A DNA stretch of 64,000 nt from Thioclava dalianensis. Its GTDB lineage: Bacteria; Pseudomonadota; Alphaproteobacteria; Rhodobacterales; Rhodobacteraceae. Shown in pieces: positions 37,346 through 48,200 of this stretch (its first letter is position 1; each line of letters starts with the position of its first letter). The position numbers were made by a program, and so were the translations under genes. The notes below the pieces were generated by a model. The model was not told where the DNA came from and made no database searches. It was given only the letters and a program-made list of their open reading frames with translations. The stretch lies in NCBI RefSeq assembly GCF_000715505.1, contig NZ_JHEH01000015.1, forward strand, positions 1 to 64,000. The letters run 5' to 3'.

Positions 37346-38275
37346 TCAGCGAATGCCCTTGGCGGACAGATCGACCACCTGAGCGGCTTTGTCCTTGGTG
37401 ATCAGGTTCGGACCCGAAGCGACATTCGACGCCGGGATCAGGCCGTATTTCGCGTCGAGTGCGAGGAACGAGACCGGCAGGTAGCCCTGAAGATATTGCT
37501 GCTGGTCGATTGCGAAGGCCGCATCGCCATCTTCAACTGCCTTGAGGAAGCCCGGCGAAAGATCGAAGCTTGCGACCTTGATCTTGCCGCCCCCATCGCC
37601 AAGCGCCTTGACCGCTTTGACCGAAGGCTCACCTGCAGTGGCAGCCCCAAGCGCCAAGACGGTGTCGATGGAGGTGTCAGATTGCAGAGCGGCCCGCACC
37701 TTGGCCTCGATATCGGCCGGATCATTGGTCGTCGGCAGCACTTTCACCTGACCGCCAAAGCCCTTGGCAAAGCCCGCGCAGCGCTGGTCGAGCGAGACAT
37801 TGCCGACCTCTTGGTTGACGCAGATGGCGTTCGTGCCGCCCATCTCTTTGAGCTTTTCGCCCGCGCGCTCACCTGCCGTGAACTCGTCCTGACCGACATG
37901 CAGCAGCGCCCCCAAGGATTTCGACACATCCGAGCCCGCATTCATCGAGATCACCGGAATGCCTGCCGCAACCGCGCGCTTGATCGATGGCCCGAGCGCA
38001 TCGGCATCGGGGATCGAGACGACAAGCCCGTCGGGATCTTGGTTGACCGCCGCATCGATCAGCTGGCTCATCGCGACCATGTCGAAGGTCTCGGGCGAGC
38101 GGTACTCGACATTGACGCCGGTATCCTTGGCTGCCTGCTCAACGCCGTTCTTCACGACCGACCAGAACGGGTCATTTGCCTGACCGTGGCTGACGACGAT
38201 GATGTCGGTCGCAAAGGCCGGTGCCGCGAAGGCCACCGTGGTTGCCGCAATCGCGGCACGCAGAAAATGTTTCAT
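37346..38275 (-). CDS. Inositol ABC transporter periplasmic binding protein
   Basis: This 309-residue receptor has a signal peptide ending AAPAFAT near residue 23 and the periplasmic-binding-protein 4 fold of ribose-like receptors, with IIVVSHGQANDPFWSVVKNG and DAAVNQDPDGLVVSIPD. It delivers the sugar to the permease encoded downstream. The operon context with iolG and iolC points to myo-inositol, as in the Caulobacter IbpA system, but the ligand is inferred. Confidence 0.9.
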   Translation of the reverse strand: MKHFLRAAIAATTVAFAAPAFATDIIVVSHGQANDPFWSVVKNGVEQAAKDTGVNVEYRSPETFDMVAMSQLIDAAVNQDPDGLVVSIPDADALGPSIKRAVAAGIPVISMNAGSDVSKSLGALLHVGQDEFTAGERAGEKLKEMGGTNAICVNQEVGNVSLDQRCAGFAKGFGGQVKVLPTTNDPADIEAKVRAALQSDTSIDTVLALGAATAGEPSVKAVKALGDGGGKIKVASFDLSPGFLKAVEDGDAAFAIDQQQYLQGYLPVSFLALDAKYGLIPASNVASGPNLITKDKAAQVVDLSAKGIR

Positions 38276-38420
38276 TCAAACCTCCCAGTTTTTCTCTCCG
38301 TTTGACACCGCATGACGCTCCTCCATGATCCGTGCATGCGGCCTGACCGATTGGCTCGGCCTTACATCTCGGGCGCATTGCACGCGCCCGCGATTTCGTT
38401 GCGCTCCGGGGCCTGCGCCC

Positions 38421-39416
38421 TCAGAACTGCGCCAAATCGACGGCCTCTCCCGTCTTGGCGGATCTCGTTGCAGCCTCGGCCATCGCAAGCGCGGCCACGC
38501 CATCTTCCAGCGTCACCGGCATTGGGCGTCCCTCGACCAGCGCGCGCACGAAAGCGTCCCATTCCGCCGCATAGGCGGGCATGTAGCGTTCAAGGAAGAA
38601 ATAGGTGGGCTTGGCCGAACTGACCCCGGCGACGGTCGATTTCGACACCGTGTTCTCCAGCATGTTGGCGGCGTTCAAAAGCCCTTCCGAGCCCAGAAGC
38701 TCCACGCGCTGATCGTAGCCATAGACCGCACGGCGCGAGTTCTTGATCACCGCGATCCGCCCATCGGCATAGCTCAGCGTGACGACCGCCGTATCCACAT
38801 CGCCAGCAGCGCCAATCTCGGGGTCGACAATCGACGAGCCCACCGCGCGCACGGCGACCGGGGCTTCTCCCATCAGGAAATTCGCCATATCGAAATCGTG
38901 GATCATCATGTCGCGAAACAGACCGCCCGAGACCTTGATATAAGAGACTGGCGGCGGCGCGGGATCGAAAGACGTGACCGAAAGCAGCTCGGGCTTGCCG
39001 ATTTCGCCCGCAAGAGCAGCCGCCCGCAGAGCCCCGAAATTCGGGTCAAACCGACGGTTAAAGCCGACCATCACCGGCTGCCCGGTCTTTGAGACCGCCG
39101 CAAGACAGACTTTCGCGCGCTCCAGCGACAGATCGACGGGCTTTTCGCATAGCACTGCCTTGCCCGCAGCGGTAGCCTTCTCCATCAACTCGGAATGCGT
39201 ATCGGTCGAGGTCGCAATCAGCACGGCGTCAATCTCGGGATCGGCGATGATGTCTTCGGACGCCGCCGCTTTCGCCCCGTATTTGACGGCCACGGCCTGC
39301 GCCGCCTCCGCGTTCACATCCGAAACCGCGACCAGCGTGCTCCCCGCGTGTGCGGCAATGTTCACCGCATGGACCTGACCGATACGGCCAGCGCCCAGCA
39401 ACCCGACTTTTAACAT
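38421..39416 (-). CDS. iolG: Inositol 2-dehydrogenase
   Basis: This 331-residue Gfo/Idh/MocA enzyme oxidises myo-inositol to scyllo-inosose with NAD+. It has GLLGAGRIGQVHA at residues 5-17, the catalytic CEKPVDLS near residue 93, VGFNRRFDPNF, and the diagnostic FRDMMIHDFDMANFLMGE with active-site aspartate and histidine near residues 170-176. As first gene of the operon it is next to the two 16-base palindromes in the divergent promoter region. Confidence 0.94.
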   Translation of the reverse strand: MLKVGLLGAGRIGQVHAVNIAAHAGSTLVAVSDVNAEAAQAVAVKYGAKAAASEDIIADPEIDAVLIATSTDTHSELMEKATAAGKAVLCEKPVDLSLERAKVCLAAVSKTGQPVMVGFNRRFDPNFGALRAAALAGEIGKPELLSVTSFDPAPPPVSYIKVSGGLFRDMMIHDFDMANFLMGEAPVAVRAVGSSIVDPEIGAAGDVDTAVVTLSYADGRIAVIKNSRRAVYGYDQRVELLGSEGLLNAANMLENTVSKSTVAGVSSAKPTYFFLERYMPAYAAEWDAFVRALVEGRPMPVTLEDGVAALAMAEAATRSAKTGEAVDLAQF

Positions 39417-39473
39417 GCGTTCCTCCCAGAATCGGCCCGACTCGACCGATGACTGACGTTAACATCCGGCCTT

Positions 39474-39489
39474 TTGCACGCGCGTGCAA
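39474..39489. promoter_or_regulatory. Operator 1 of the iol divergent promoter
   Basis: TTGCACGCGCGTGCAA is a perfect 16-base palindrome with a central CG, the hallmark of LacI/GalR-type operators. It lies 58 bases upstream of iolG. Confidence 0.75.
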
Positions 39490-39496
39490 TATATTT

Positions 39497-39512
39497 TTGC
39501 ACCCGTGTGCAA
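39497..39512. promoter_or_regulatory. Operator 2 of the iol divergent promoter
   Basis: TTGCACCCGTGTGCAA matches operator 1 at 14 of 16 positions and has one mismatched pair in its symmetry. Its centre is 23 bases from that of operator 1 and it lies 76 bases before the regulator ATG. Two dimers could bind on roughly the same helix face. Confidence 0.7.
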
Positions 39513-39587
39513 AATCACATAACTCCCGCGTGTTTCTGTGTGTATGTTGAGAAGAAAGCTGCTAAATCGGTTCGGAAGGAGAGCCCG

Positions 39588-40610
39588 ATGCCTGACGTCC
39601 GCCGCCCTAATCTCGCAAGCAACATCACCGCGGATGACGTGGCCGAGGCGATTGGCGTGTCGCGCTGGACGGTCAACCGGGCCTTCAAGAAAGACGCCTC
39701 GATCTCGCCCAAGACCCGCAGCAAGGTCATGGAGGCGGCCAACAAGCTTGGCTACGTGCCCGATCTGCGTGCCGCAGCGCTGGCCTCGGATCGCTCGAAC
39801 CTTGTGGCGCTGCTGGTCGATGATTTCGCCAATCCGCATAAGCTGGTGATGATGGAGCGCCTGACCCGCATCCTGCGCAAACATGGTTGGGACACGCTTT
39901 TGGTCAACACGCTCGATCGCGCCGATGCGGGCCATGCAATCCTGAACGCGAGCCAACGCCGGGTCGATGCCGCGATCCTGATCGGCATCCAGTTCGATGA
40001 CGAAGTGCTCGAAACCGCGCTCCACGCCCGGCGGTTTCACAAGCTCATCATCTTCGCGCGCACCTCGCGCCATCCCAACACGATCTCAATCGCGGTCGAT
40101 GATGCCTCCGCGATGCAGGAAATAACCGGATACGTCGCCGAACATGGCTATCGCCGCCCGCTTTTTCTGGCAGGACCGCGCACCTATTCCGCGCATCTTC
40201 TGCGCAAAGAGACCTTTCTGGGCTGCTGGGAGGCCCGCTTCGGCACGATCCCTGAATCGGCAGAGGTGCCCGCCTATGACCCGATCCTCGCCGAGCAGGT
40301 CGTTACCCGCGTGCTCACCGGACGCCCGCGCGCCGAGATGCCCGATATTCTTGTGTGCGAAAACGATGCGCTGGCGATCGGCGCGATTGACGTGATCCGC
40401 CATAAGCTTGGCCTGCGCATTCCCGAGGATATTGCGGTGACCGGCTTCGATGACGTGCCCCAGTGCCAGAGCCCGAATTACGCGCTGACCACCTATCGCC
40501 AGCCCCTGACCGAGATGGCCGAATATCTGGTCGATGTTCTGGAAAGCAGCGAAGACCGCGATTTCGACCGCGCCTTCAAGGGCAAGCTCATCGCACGAAC
40601 GAGCGCCTGA
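39588..40610 (+). CDS. LacI-family regulator of the inositol operon
   Basis: This 340-residue protein has an N-terminal LacI helix-turn-helix (ITADDVAEAIGVSRWTVNRA, about residues 11-30) and a periplasmic-binding-protein-like effector domain ending PEDIAVTGFDDVPQCQSPN. The ATG at 39588 was chosen because GGAAGGAG precedes it by eight bases and conserved sequence begins soon after. It is divergent from iolG with LacI-type palindromes between, so it probably represses the operon until an inositol metabolite binds. Rhizobial iol regulators are often of the RpiR type, so a LacI-type regulator differs from that. Confidence 0.88.
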   Translation: MPDVRRPNLASNITADDVAEAIGVSRWTVNRAFKKDASISPKTRSKVMEAANKLGYVPDLRAAALASDRSNLVALLVDDFANPHKLVMMERLTRILRKHGWDTLLVNTLDRADAGHAILNASQRRVDAAILIGIQFDDEVLETALHARRFHKLIIFARTSRHPNTISIAVDDASAMQEITGYVAEHGYRRPLFLAGPRTYSAHLLRKETFLGCWEARFGTIPESAEVPAYDPILAEQVVTRVLTGRPRAEMPDILVCENDALAIGAIDVIRHKLGLRIPEDIAVTGFDDVPQCQSPNYALTTYRQPLTEMAEYLVDVLESSEDRDFDRAFKGKLIARTSA

Positions 40611-40647
40611 CGGGCCAGCCGCCCCGCCACTCTTCCTCCGAAAAGAA

Positions 40648-40677
40648 ACAGGCGGAACGCATCAGCGCCCCGCCTGT
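40648..40677. terminator. Hairpin between the convergent regulator and lpd genes
   Basis: An 8-base-pair stem, ACAGGCGG / CCGCCTGT, lies in the 96 bases between two converging genes. The following sequence is only weakly T-rich on either strand, so termination strength is uncertain. Confidence 0.45.
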
Positions 40678-40706
40678 CATGTCTGTTTGATCCGTCAAAC
40701 CACAGT

Positions 40707-42101
40707 TTAGAAATGGATCGCGCGGCCGTAAGCGTCGAGCACCGACTCGTGCATCATCTCGCTCAGCGTCGGATGCGGGAAGACGGTCTGCATCAGGTCT
40801 TCCTCGGTGGTCTCAAGCTGACGCCCGACGACATAGCCCTGGATCAACTCGGTCACCTCGGCACCGACCATGTGGGCCCCCAGCAGCTCGCCGGTCTTGG
40901 CGTCGAACACAGTCTTGACCAAACCCTCGGGCTCGCCCAGAGCAATCGCCTTGCCATTGCCGATGAAGGGGAAGCGACCGACCTTGACGTCGTAGCCCGC
41001 CTCTTTCGCCTTCGCCTCGGTCATGCCGACAGAGGCCACTTGCGGCTGGCAATAGGTGCAGCCGGCAATCGAGCCCGGCTTGACCGGATGGGCATGCTCG
41101 CCCGCGATCAGCTCGGCCACCATCACACCTTCATGGCTCGCTTTATGGGCCAGCCACGGCGCACCGGCGATGTCGCCGATGGCATAGAGCCCGTCCACGC
41201 CGGTCCGGCAATATTCATCCACCACGACATGGGTGCGGTCGATCTTCACGCCCAGATCCTCAAGGCCCAGATCCTCGACATTGCCGACGATGCCCACGGC
41301 AGAGATCACGGTGTCGACCTCGAGCGTCTCGGTCTTGCCGCCCGCCTCAAGCGTCGCGATCACCTTGTCGGCCTTGCGGTCGAGCTTGGTCACGGTCGTC
41401 TTCTCGCGGATCTTCATGCCCTGCTTCTCGAACTGCTTCCTGGCGAATTTCGAGATTTCTTCATCCTCGACGGGCAACACGCGATCCATCACCTCGACGA
41501 CGGTGGTCTCTGCGCCCAGCGTGTTGAAGAAGCTGGCAAATTCGATGCCAATCGCGCCCGAGCCGATGACGAGCAATTTCTTGGGCTCATGCGGCGGTTG
41601 CAGCGCGTGCTTGTAGGACCAGACCCGCTTGCCATCGGCCTCAAGACCCGGAAGGTTGCGCGCGCGCGCACCGGTCGCGAGCACGATATTCTTGGCACTC
41701 AACTCTTCGGTGCCTTTGTCGGTCTTGACCGAAACCTTGCCTTTACCGGCAAGCTTGCCCGCGCCCATCACGACGTCGATCTTGTTCTTCTTCATCAGAT
41801 GCGAGACGCCCGAGGACAGCTGCTTGGCCACCCCGCGCGAGCGTTTGACCACCGCGTCCAGATCGTAGCCGATCTTCTCAGCGCTCAGGCCAAAGTCCTT
41901 GGCGCGCTCCATCAGATGGAAAACTTCGGCCGAACGTAGAAGCGCCTTGGTCGGGATGCAGCCCCAGTTGAGGCAGATACCGCCAATGTGCTCACGTTCG
42001 ACGATCGCGACTTTGAGGCCCAGTTGCGCGCCGCGGATGGCGCTGACATAGCCTCCCGGGCCTGAGCCGATCACGATCATATCGTAGGTTTTCGATGCCA
42101 T
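40707..42101 (-). CDS. lpd: Dihydrolipoyl dehydrogenase
   Basis: This 464-residue flavoprotein reoxidises lipoamide in 2-oxoacid dehydrogenase complexes (E3). The FAD motif GSGPGGYVSAIRGAQLG is followed by the redox disulfide CLNWGC in GGICLNWGCIPTKAL (cysteines near residues 43 and 48). The NAD motif is IGSGAIGIEFASFFN, and the C-terminus has the active HPHPTLSE-type motif, here FPHPTLSEMMHE. No E1 or E2 genes are adjacent, so which complex it serves is open. Confidence 0.95.
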   Translation of the reverse strand: MASKTYDMIVIGSGPGGYVSAIRGAQLGLKVAIVEREHIGGICLNWGCIPTKALLRSAEVFHLMERAKDFGLSAEKIGYDLDAVVKRSRGVAKQLSSGVSHLMKKNKIDVVMGAGKLAGKGKVSVKTDKGTEELSAKNIVLATGARARNLPGLEADGKRVWSYKHALQPPHEPKKLLVIGSGAIGIEFASFFNTLGAETTVVEVMDRVLPVEDEEISKFARKQFEKQGMKIREKTTVTKLDRKADKVIATLEAGGKTETLEVDTVISAVGIVGNVEDLGLEDLGVKIDRTHVVVDEYCRTGVDGLYAIGDIAGAPWLAHKASHEGVMVAELIAGEHAHPVKPGSIAGCTYCQPQVASVGMTEAKAKEAGYDVKVGRFPFIGNGKAIALGEPEGLVKTVFDAKTGELLGAHMVGAEVTELIQGYVVGRQLETTEEDLMQTVFPHPTLSEMMHESVLDAYGRAIHF

Positions 42102-42137
42102 GTCTTCCCTCCGGTCAGAAACTGGTTTGGCATTAAA

Positions 42138-42722
42138 CTATTTTACAGCTGCGTTCAACTGGTCAAGCTCTTGCAAGGCCTGACGATAGCCGCCTTGCTC
42201 AATATATCTAGCCTCTTCGGGCGTTGTATCACGTCCAAGTGCTTCATTGCGCCACGGAAAACGGCCAAATCGCTCGATCACGGATCGATGGGCGCGCGCA
42301 TGGCGCAGGTTGTCTTCCGACGGCCAACGGTCGCGGAAACACGCGATGGCCCGGTCCTGATCGGCAAGATCCTCGGAATGCATAAAGGGGAGGTAGAAGA
42401 ACTGCCGCAGCGGCGGGTCGATTTTCAGATCGAGATCCGCCGAAATCGCGCGATCCGCATGGCGGCGTGCGAGCGGATCGGTTGCGAAGCTGCGCGGATC
42501 GTCGCGAAACATGTTGCGCGGGAACTGATCGAGCAGCAGCAAGAGCGCAAGCGCGCCACGCGGCTCAGTGCTCCAGTCGGTCAGGGAATTGCCGCTTGCG
42601 ACCTGCCAGAGCGGCGCATAGCGCCTGCGGATCGCCGCATCGATCTCTTCGCTCGATTGATACCAGTTCTTCTCACCCACCTCATGGGTCCAGAAACTGA
42701 TGATTTCGTCGATACGTTCCAT
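42138..42722 (-). CDS. DUF924 family protein
   Basis: This 194-residue soluble protein has the marks of DUF924, a helical, TPR-like family of unknown function: IISFWTHEVGEKNWYQS, LALLLLLDQFPRNMFR, FFYLPFMHSED and RFGRFPWRNEALGRDTTPEE. The ATG at 42722 places the conserved IISFW block near residue 7. It lies 36 bases downstream of the lpd start region on the same strand, with no clear operon logic. Confidence 0.85.
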   Translation of the reverse strand: MERIDEIISFWTHEVGEKNWYQSSEEIDAAIRRRYAPLWQVASGNSLTDWSTEPRGALALLLLLDQFPRNMFRDDPRSFATDPLARRHADRAISADLDLKIDPPLRQFFYLPFMHSEDLADQDRAIACFRDRWPSEDNLRHARAHRSVIERFGRFPWRNEALGRDTTPEEARYIEQGGYRQALQELDQLNAAVK

Positions 42723-42792
42723 GATGCAGGCCTCCTCCACCCAGTGCACTCACTAGATGGTAGGGCAAGCCGCGCTCCCGGCAAAGACACAA

Positions 42793-44052
42793 TCAGGCGG
42801 CGTTCTGATTGCTCTCCGCTTCCAACAACTCTTCCTGTGCCACTTCCAGCGATGCCTCGACGGCCACCGCGGTCGCCGTGGGCGAGAGCATCTGGTAGGA
42901 GCCAGTATCCGAGGGCGCCTCGCGCCGTGTCATCCGCCAGCCTGCATAGCCTGCGATGCCCGCAAACAGCACGCCGATATAGACGAAGAACCCGTTCGGC
43001 CCAAGCACCCCCATCAGCCAGCCGGTCACGATCGGGCCGGTCACCGCCCCCACACCGTTGACGAACATCAGCCCCGCCGAGGCCGCCGCCATATCAGAGT
43101 AATCGAGATAGTCATTGGTATAGGCGATGATGAGCGAATAGAGCGGATTGGCCACGCCTCCGATCAGCGCCGCGGCAATCAGCAATGCCCAGAACGGCGG
43201 ATCGAAGACAAAGATCAGCACAGTCACAATGGCACCCAGAAGGGCTGCGCCAGAGATCAGCACACGCCGGTCCATTCGGTCGGAAAACCAGCCGATGGGA
43301 TATTGCAGAACCATACCGCCGACATAGATCGCGGCCACGAACATCGAAATCTGTTTGACGTCGAGCCCGGCCGCCGTGCCCCAGACCGAGGCCATGCCGA
43401 ACATCGCCGAGAACACGCCACCCAGCAGGAAGATCCCGACCATGCCCAGCGGCGAGGCCTGCCAGAGACGCAAGAAGGTCATGCGCTGGATCGTCTCGAA
43501 GCTCGGCGCCGGCGAGGCCGACAGAAGGATCGGCGTAAAGGACAGCGACACCAGCACCGAGGGGATCACGAACAGGAAATAGCCCGACGGATCGCCCACG
43601 TTCAAAAGCCCCTGAGCCGCGACGATGCCAAACATCTGCATGATCATGTAAAGCGACAGCGCCTGCCCGCGCGTCTCATTGGTCGAGCCCGCGTTGAGCC
43701 AGCTCTCGGCGGTGATATAGACGCCCGAGAACGAAAACCCGATCAAGATCCGCATCACGACCCAAGCGGGCCAGTTCGGAAAGGCCGCATAGAGTACGAG
43801 CACTGCCGAGATCAGCGAACCGAGTGCGGCAAACACCCGCACATGGCCCACGCGTGCGATCATCTCGGGCACCATGCGCGAGCCAAACAGGAACCCCGCG
43901 AAATAGGCCGACATCACCAGCGACATCGAGAAGGTATCGATCCCCTCGATACGCCCACGGATACCCAACAGCGTGCCTTGCATGCCGTTGCCGACCATCA
44001 AAAGCATGATCCCCAACAAAAGGGGCCAGGTCTGGCGAAGAACCGTAAGCAT
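42793..44052 (-). CDS. MFS transporter (YcaD-like)
   Basis: This 419-residue protein has about twelve hydrophobic segments and MFS features such as GSRMVPEMIARVGHVRVFAA and RILIGFSFSGVYITAESWL. It resembles the YcaD branch of uncharacterised transporters. The ATG at 44052 gives a direct start into helix 1 (MLTVLRQTWPLLLGIML). The long acidic C-terminal tail (after residue 385) is unusual for MFS proteins. The substrate is unknown. Confidence 0.85.
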   Translation of the reverse strand: MLTVLRQTWPLLLGIMLLMVGNGMQGTLLGIRGRIEGIDTFSMSLVMSAYFAGFLFGSRMVPEMIARVGHVRVFAALGSLISAVLVLYAAFPNWPAWVVMRILIGFSFSGVYITAESWLNAGSTNETRGQALSLYMIMQMFGIVAAQGLLNVGDPSGYFLFVIPSVLVSLSFTPILLSASPAPSFETIQRMTFLRLWQASPLGMVGIFLLGGVFSAMFGMASVWGTAAGLDVKQISMFVAAIYVGGMVLQYPIGWFSDRMDRRVLISGAALLGAIVTVLIFVFDPPFWALLIAAALIGGVANPLYSLIIAYTNDYLDYSDMAAASAGLMFVNGVGAVTGPIVTGWLMGVLGPNGFFVYIGVLFAGIAGYAGWRMTRREAPSDTGSYQMLSPTATAVAVEASLEVAQEELLEAESNQNAA

Positions 44053-44142
44053 TTTGGCACCTATTGGGCTGGCATGGAGATCGCTCCGAATGAGGCGGCA
44101 CTTAGGCCTGTGCCGAGTTCGATACAAGCCCCGATTGCGACG

Positions 44143-45204
44143 CTAGGGTATCAGAAGCGACGCATCGCCGTATGAGAAGAAGCGATAGTCGTTTTTGACC
44201 GCATGATCGTAAATATTTTGTATCCGTTCGCGGCCCATCAGCCCCGAAACCAGCATCAGAAGCGTCGATTTCGGCAAATGAAAATTCGTCATCAGCGCAT
44301 CGGTGATCCGAAATTCGAATCCCGGATAGATGAAAATATCGGTGGCATCGCGAAACGGCACGATATGACCGGGCGCTCCACCCTCGGATCGCGCCGCCGA
44401 TTCGATCAGGCGCAGAGCCGTCGTGCCCACCGGAATGACCCGCCCCCCCGCCTCTTTCGTGGCGTTGATCTCGGCTGCGGCCTGCGCGCTCACCTCGCCC
44501 CATTCGGCATGCATCTTATGGGTCGTGACATCCTCGACCTTCACCGGCAGGAAGGTGCCCGCGCCGACATGCAGCGTCACTTCGGTGAAACTGACACCCT
44601 TGGCGGCCAGCCCCTCAAGCAACTCGCGGGTAAAATGCAAGCTGGCGGTCGGTGCGGCCACAGCCCCCGAATGGCGGGCAAAGACCGTCTGGTAATCGGA
44701 TTTGTCGGCATCGTCAGGCGCGCGCAATGCGGCAATATAGGGTGGGAGCGGCATTGCGCCGGCCTCGGCCAGAGCGGCATCGAAATCATCGCCCGTCAGG
44801 TTAAACGCGATGCGCATCTGGCCCGCCTCGATCGCCGTGACCTTGGCCGAGAGCGCGTCGGAGAAGATAATCTCCTCCCCGGCTTTCACCTTGCGCAAAG
44901 GTTTGGCCAGCGCGCTCCAATCGCCGTTTGCAGCGGGCTCGAGAAGCGTCACCTCGATCTTTGCACTCACAGCACCTTGCGCGCTGTCGCGATGGCGCAA
45001 GCCGCTCAGCCGCGCCGGGATCACCTTGGTATTGTTGAGCACCAGCCGGTCGCCCGGACCAAAGAGATCGATCAGATCGCGCACATGCAGATCCCGGATC
45101 GCATCGCCCTGCGCCACAAGCAGGCGCGCGGAATCGCGCGGGCGCGCGGGTCGGGTCGCGATCAGCCCCTCGGGCAGATCGAAATCGAAATCGTCCAGTT
45201 TCAT
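44143..45204 (-). CDS. queA: S-adenosylmethionine:tRNA ribosyltransferase-isomerase
   Basis: This 353-residue enzyme transfers and isomerises ribose from SAM onto the 7-aminomethyl-7-deazaguanine of tRNA, making epoxyqueuosine. Family marks include [53 protein letters not shown] and [19 protein letters not shown]. It lies five bases after the large AsmA-like gene and probably shares its transcript. Confidence 0.95.
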   Translation of the reverse strand: MKLDDFDFDLPEGLIATRPARPRDSARLLVAQGDAIRDLHVRDLIDLFGPGDRLVLNNTKVIPARLSGLRHRDSAQGAVSAKIEVTLLEPAANGDWSALAKPLRKVKAGEEIIFSDALSAKVTAIEAGQMRIAFNLTGDDFDAALAEAGAMPLPPYIAALRAPDDADKSDYQTVFARHSGAVAAPTASLHFTRELLEGLAAKGVSFTEVTLHVGAGTFLPVKVEDVTTHKMHAEWGEVSAQAAAEINATKEAGGRVIPVGTTALRLIESAARSEGGAPGHIVPFRDATDIFIYPGFEFRITDALMTNFHLPKSTLLMLVSGLMGRERIQNIYDHAVKNDYRFFSYGDASLLIP

Positions 45205-45209
45205 TGTCT

Positions 45210-48200
45210 CTACTCGCTCAGAACCGGCGGGGGCGCTGCGCGGAATAGCTCGCGCGCGGCACCGGGCGCAAGGATCGACAGCGGATTGACGGAGACTTTG
45301 GGGGCCGAAGCAGGGCCGCGGAGCGAATAGGAGAAGCCAAACAGCCCCTCGCCCTTCTTGGAAAAGAGCTGCCCGATCCCGTTGATCAGGTAAAATGGCG
45401 AGATCACGCCCTTCATCTCCACCTGCTTGCGCTTGGGATAATAATTGCCGACCAGCGTCACGCCCATCGAGGCCCCAACAGCCGAGCCTTTTGTGACGCT
45501 CACCCCGTTGGGCGTCAAGCGGAAGTCCGCATCCACCGTACCGAACAAGATCCCATCGCCATTGAGCTGCTCAAGCAACCCGATACCGGAGGCCGCGGAG
45601 AGCAGATTGGCCAGAACCGGCGCGTTCTTGACCCGCAGATTGGTGATCTGCGCCTGCCCCAGATAGCTTTTTTGATCGAAGGGCGTGAGCACCATAACGC
45701 CTTGCCCGCCACGCGCCTTGTCAAAGAGCCCGGTGGCGGCAAGCGTCGCCCCGGCATCGTTGGACAGCACGCGCACCGCAGGGCGCCCGCCTGCGCCCGG
45801 AATCACCGTGCCCGACACCGGGCTTTGCCCGTTCACCCGGCCCTGAAACTGGCCCGAGAGAGAGCCGCCGCGCGCGGTGAAATTCCCCCGAAACCCGGTG
45901 AGCGCGATCCCGTCTGCGACCTGCACCTTATCGAGCGCCGCCGTGATCTTGGAGCCGCTCACAGCACTGCCACCACCGGCACCGCCCCCGCCCGCCTTAC
46001 CGACGCTCGCCTTGGAGATATCCAGCACGCCGGAATTGATCTGCACATCGAGCGGCTTGCCCGGCCCGTTGCCCAGAAGATCGGCGCTGCCGTTGAACCA
46101 ATCGCCAATCGTCAGGCTTGAGAAGGACGCCCGCGTCAGCGCGCCCGAGGGGCTCAGATCGAGCGCCCCTTTCGCGCTCAGCCCCGGCGCATCGAGGCTC
46201 AGCTCAGAGATTTTCGGCGGCTTGCCCAGCTCGCCCGAAATCACCAGCTTGCCCGTGCTGGCGGCAGGTTTGGACCAGTTGATCTGCGGGATCGACAGGC
46301 GCAGCCCCTTGAGATCGCTGGTCAATGTGAACCGCGTTGGGCCATCCTTTTGCAGCTCCAGCGCCAGCTGCCCCGTGCCCGCGCCTGCGACCATCCCGTC
46401 TGGCAGTTCGACGCCAAATTCCTTGAGCGATGCGGGAGAGAGCGCGATCGTGCCCGCGACGCGCGAGCGGCCCTTGGCCTCGGGGCCGAAGCGCTGGGTC
46501 CAGGCGGCATCGAAGGCCACCCCAGACAGCGTGCCCTTGCCCGAGATCTCCATTCCCGACGTATCGGCATGCAGGTTGAGCAGATCGGAGGTCAGGGTGC
46601 GATCCGGCACGAGCGTGTCGCTTTTCACATCCGTGAGCCGGGCATTCACATCAAAGCCGATCTCCTCGGCAGGCACTTTGGGCTTGAGCGGCAATTCAAT
46701 CACCGCGCGCGCCACCGCCCAGCCCTTGGCGATATCGGTGGACATGCCCGCTTTCCTGAGAAATTCAAAGGGCGGCTGATCGAGCAGCGAGAGCACAGCC
46801 GGGATCGGCGAGCGCGCGATCAGCGTGATCACTGCGGGCGCGGGCTTGATGCGAATATCGGGCACCACCAGCTGGGTGTCAGCCACCTCGATCTGCCCGC
46901 CCGAGGGCGCGGTGATATGCCCCTCCTCGACCTTGAGCGCCTGCCGTGTGCCGATGATCGTGGCATAGCCGCTGCCTTGCTGGACCGGCGGCAGCGTCGG
47001 CATTACCTGCACGTCCGCACCGCGGAACTCGTAGCCCAGAGCAAGCCGCGGTTTCGTGCCGGGCTTGAGCCGCAGGGCTGAGCGCACATTGCGCAACTGA
47101 CCCGTGGTGACGTTCTTGTCGACCCAGTCGCGGGTCTCGGGCACCAGCGCCGGGGGCCATAGCGCCAGAAGCGATTTCTGGTTGATCTGATCGATCCCCG
47201 CATCGATCCCGATTTTCCAGCCATCGGGTTCGGCGGCGAGGGAGCCTTTGGCGCTGATCTTGGTCTGCCCATCGGTCATCTCAAGTTGCCCCAGATCCAG
47301 CGTGAACGGATCGAGCGACAGTTTGAAATCGGCCGCCCCTTGGGAGAATTTCGCGGGCGCCTCGAACAGGCCCTGCGGATCGAGCTGCAGATCCGAGATT
47401 GCGATCTGACCCAGCAAGGTCTGCGGCAGCCCGTTCTTGATGTCACGCAGATAGGCCTGCCCGCTGGCCCGCATCCGTACCGCGCGGCTGTCGATTTCCA
47501 GTTGCGAGAGCGCCAGCCGCCGCATCGCGCGATCATAGTTGAGATAGAGCTTGCCAGAGCGGATCGGCACCGGCGTCACACCCTGACCGGGCTGGAACAC
47601 ACCCTGCCCGATCTCAAGCATCGCGTTGAGCCCGGTCAGCTTGCCTGCCCCATCCAGACCCGAACGCAGCGCCCCGGAGATCGGCGCATCGAGAAGCCCG
47701 AGCGCTGCCAGCGCAGGCGATTGCACGGCAAGATCGCGGGCGGGCAGATGGGTCACGGCGGCCCCGAAGCTGGCCTTGCGCCCCTGCTTCTGCGCCGTCA
47801 TCGTCACCGCGACCCGGGCCGGGCGCTCGCCCGCCTCCCCCAGATCGAGCCCCATCGTGACCGAAATTTCCTGATCGCTCTGCACGAGCTTGATCCGGCC
47901 TTGCGAGACGCGCCACACCCGGTCCAACCGCTCATCCATCAGCCGCAGCCGGACATCCTCGGCGCTGATCGTGCGCAGGTTGCGCAAGGCAGGCACATCA
48001 AAGACCGATTTGAACGCCTCTACACCATCCGACACGCTGGTCGAGGACAGGTTGCCCAGCAATTCGCCACTGCCCAGATTGAGATCGAGCCGCCCATCGG
48101 GCAGCCGGTGCAGCGACAGGCTCGCGCCCTGCACGGTGAACGAGCGCGGCTCGACCTTGCCGCGCAGCAAGGGCTTGGGCCAGAGCGTTGCGCGCAGCTC

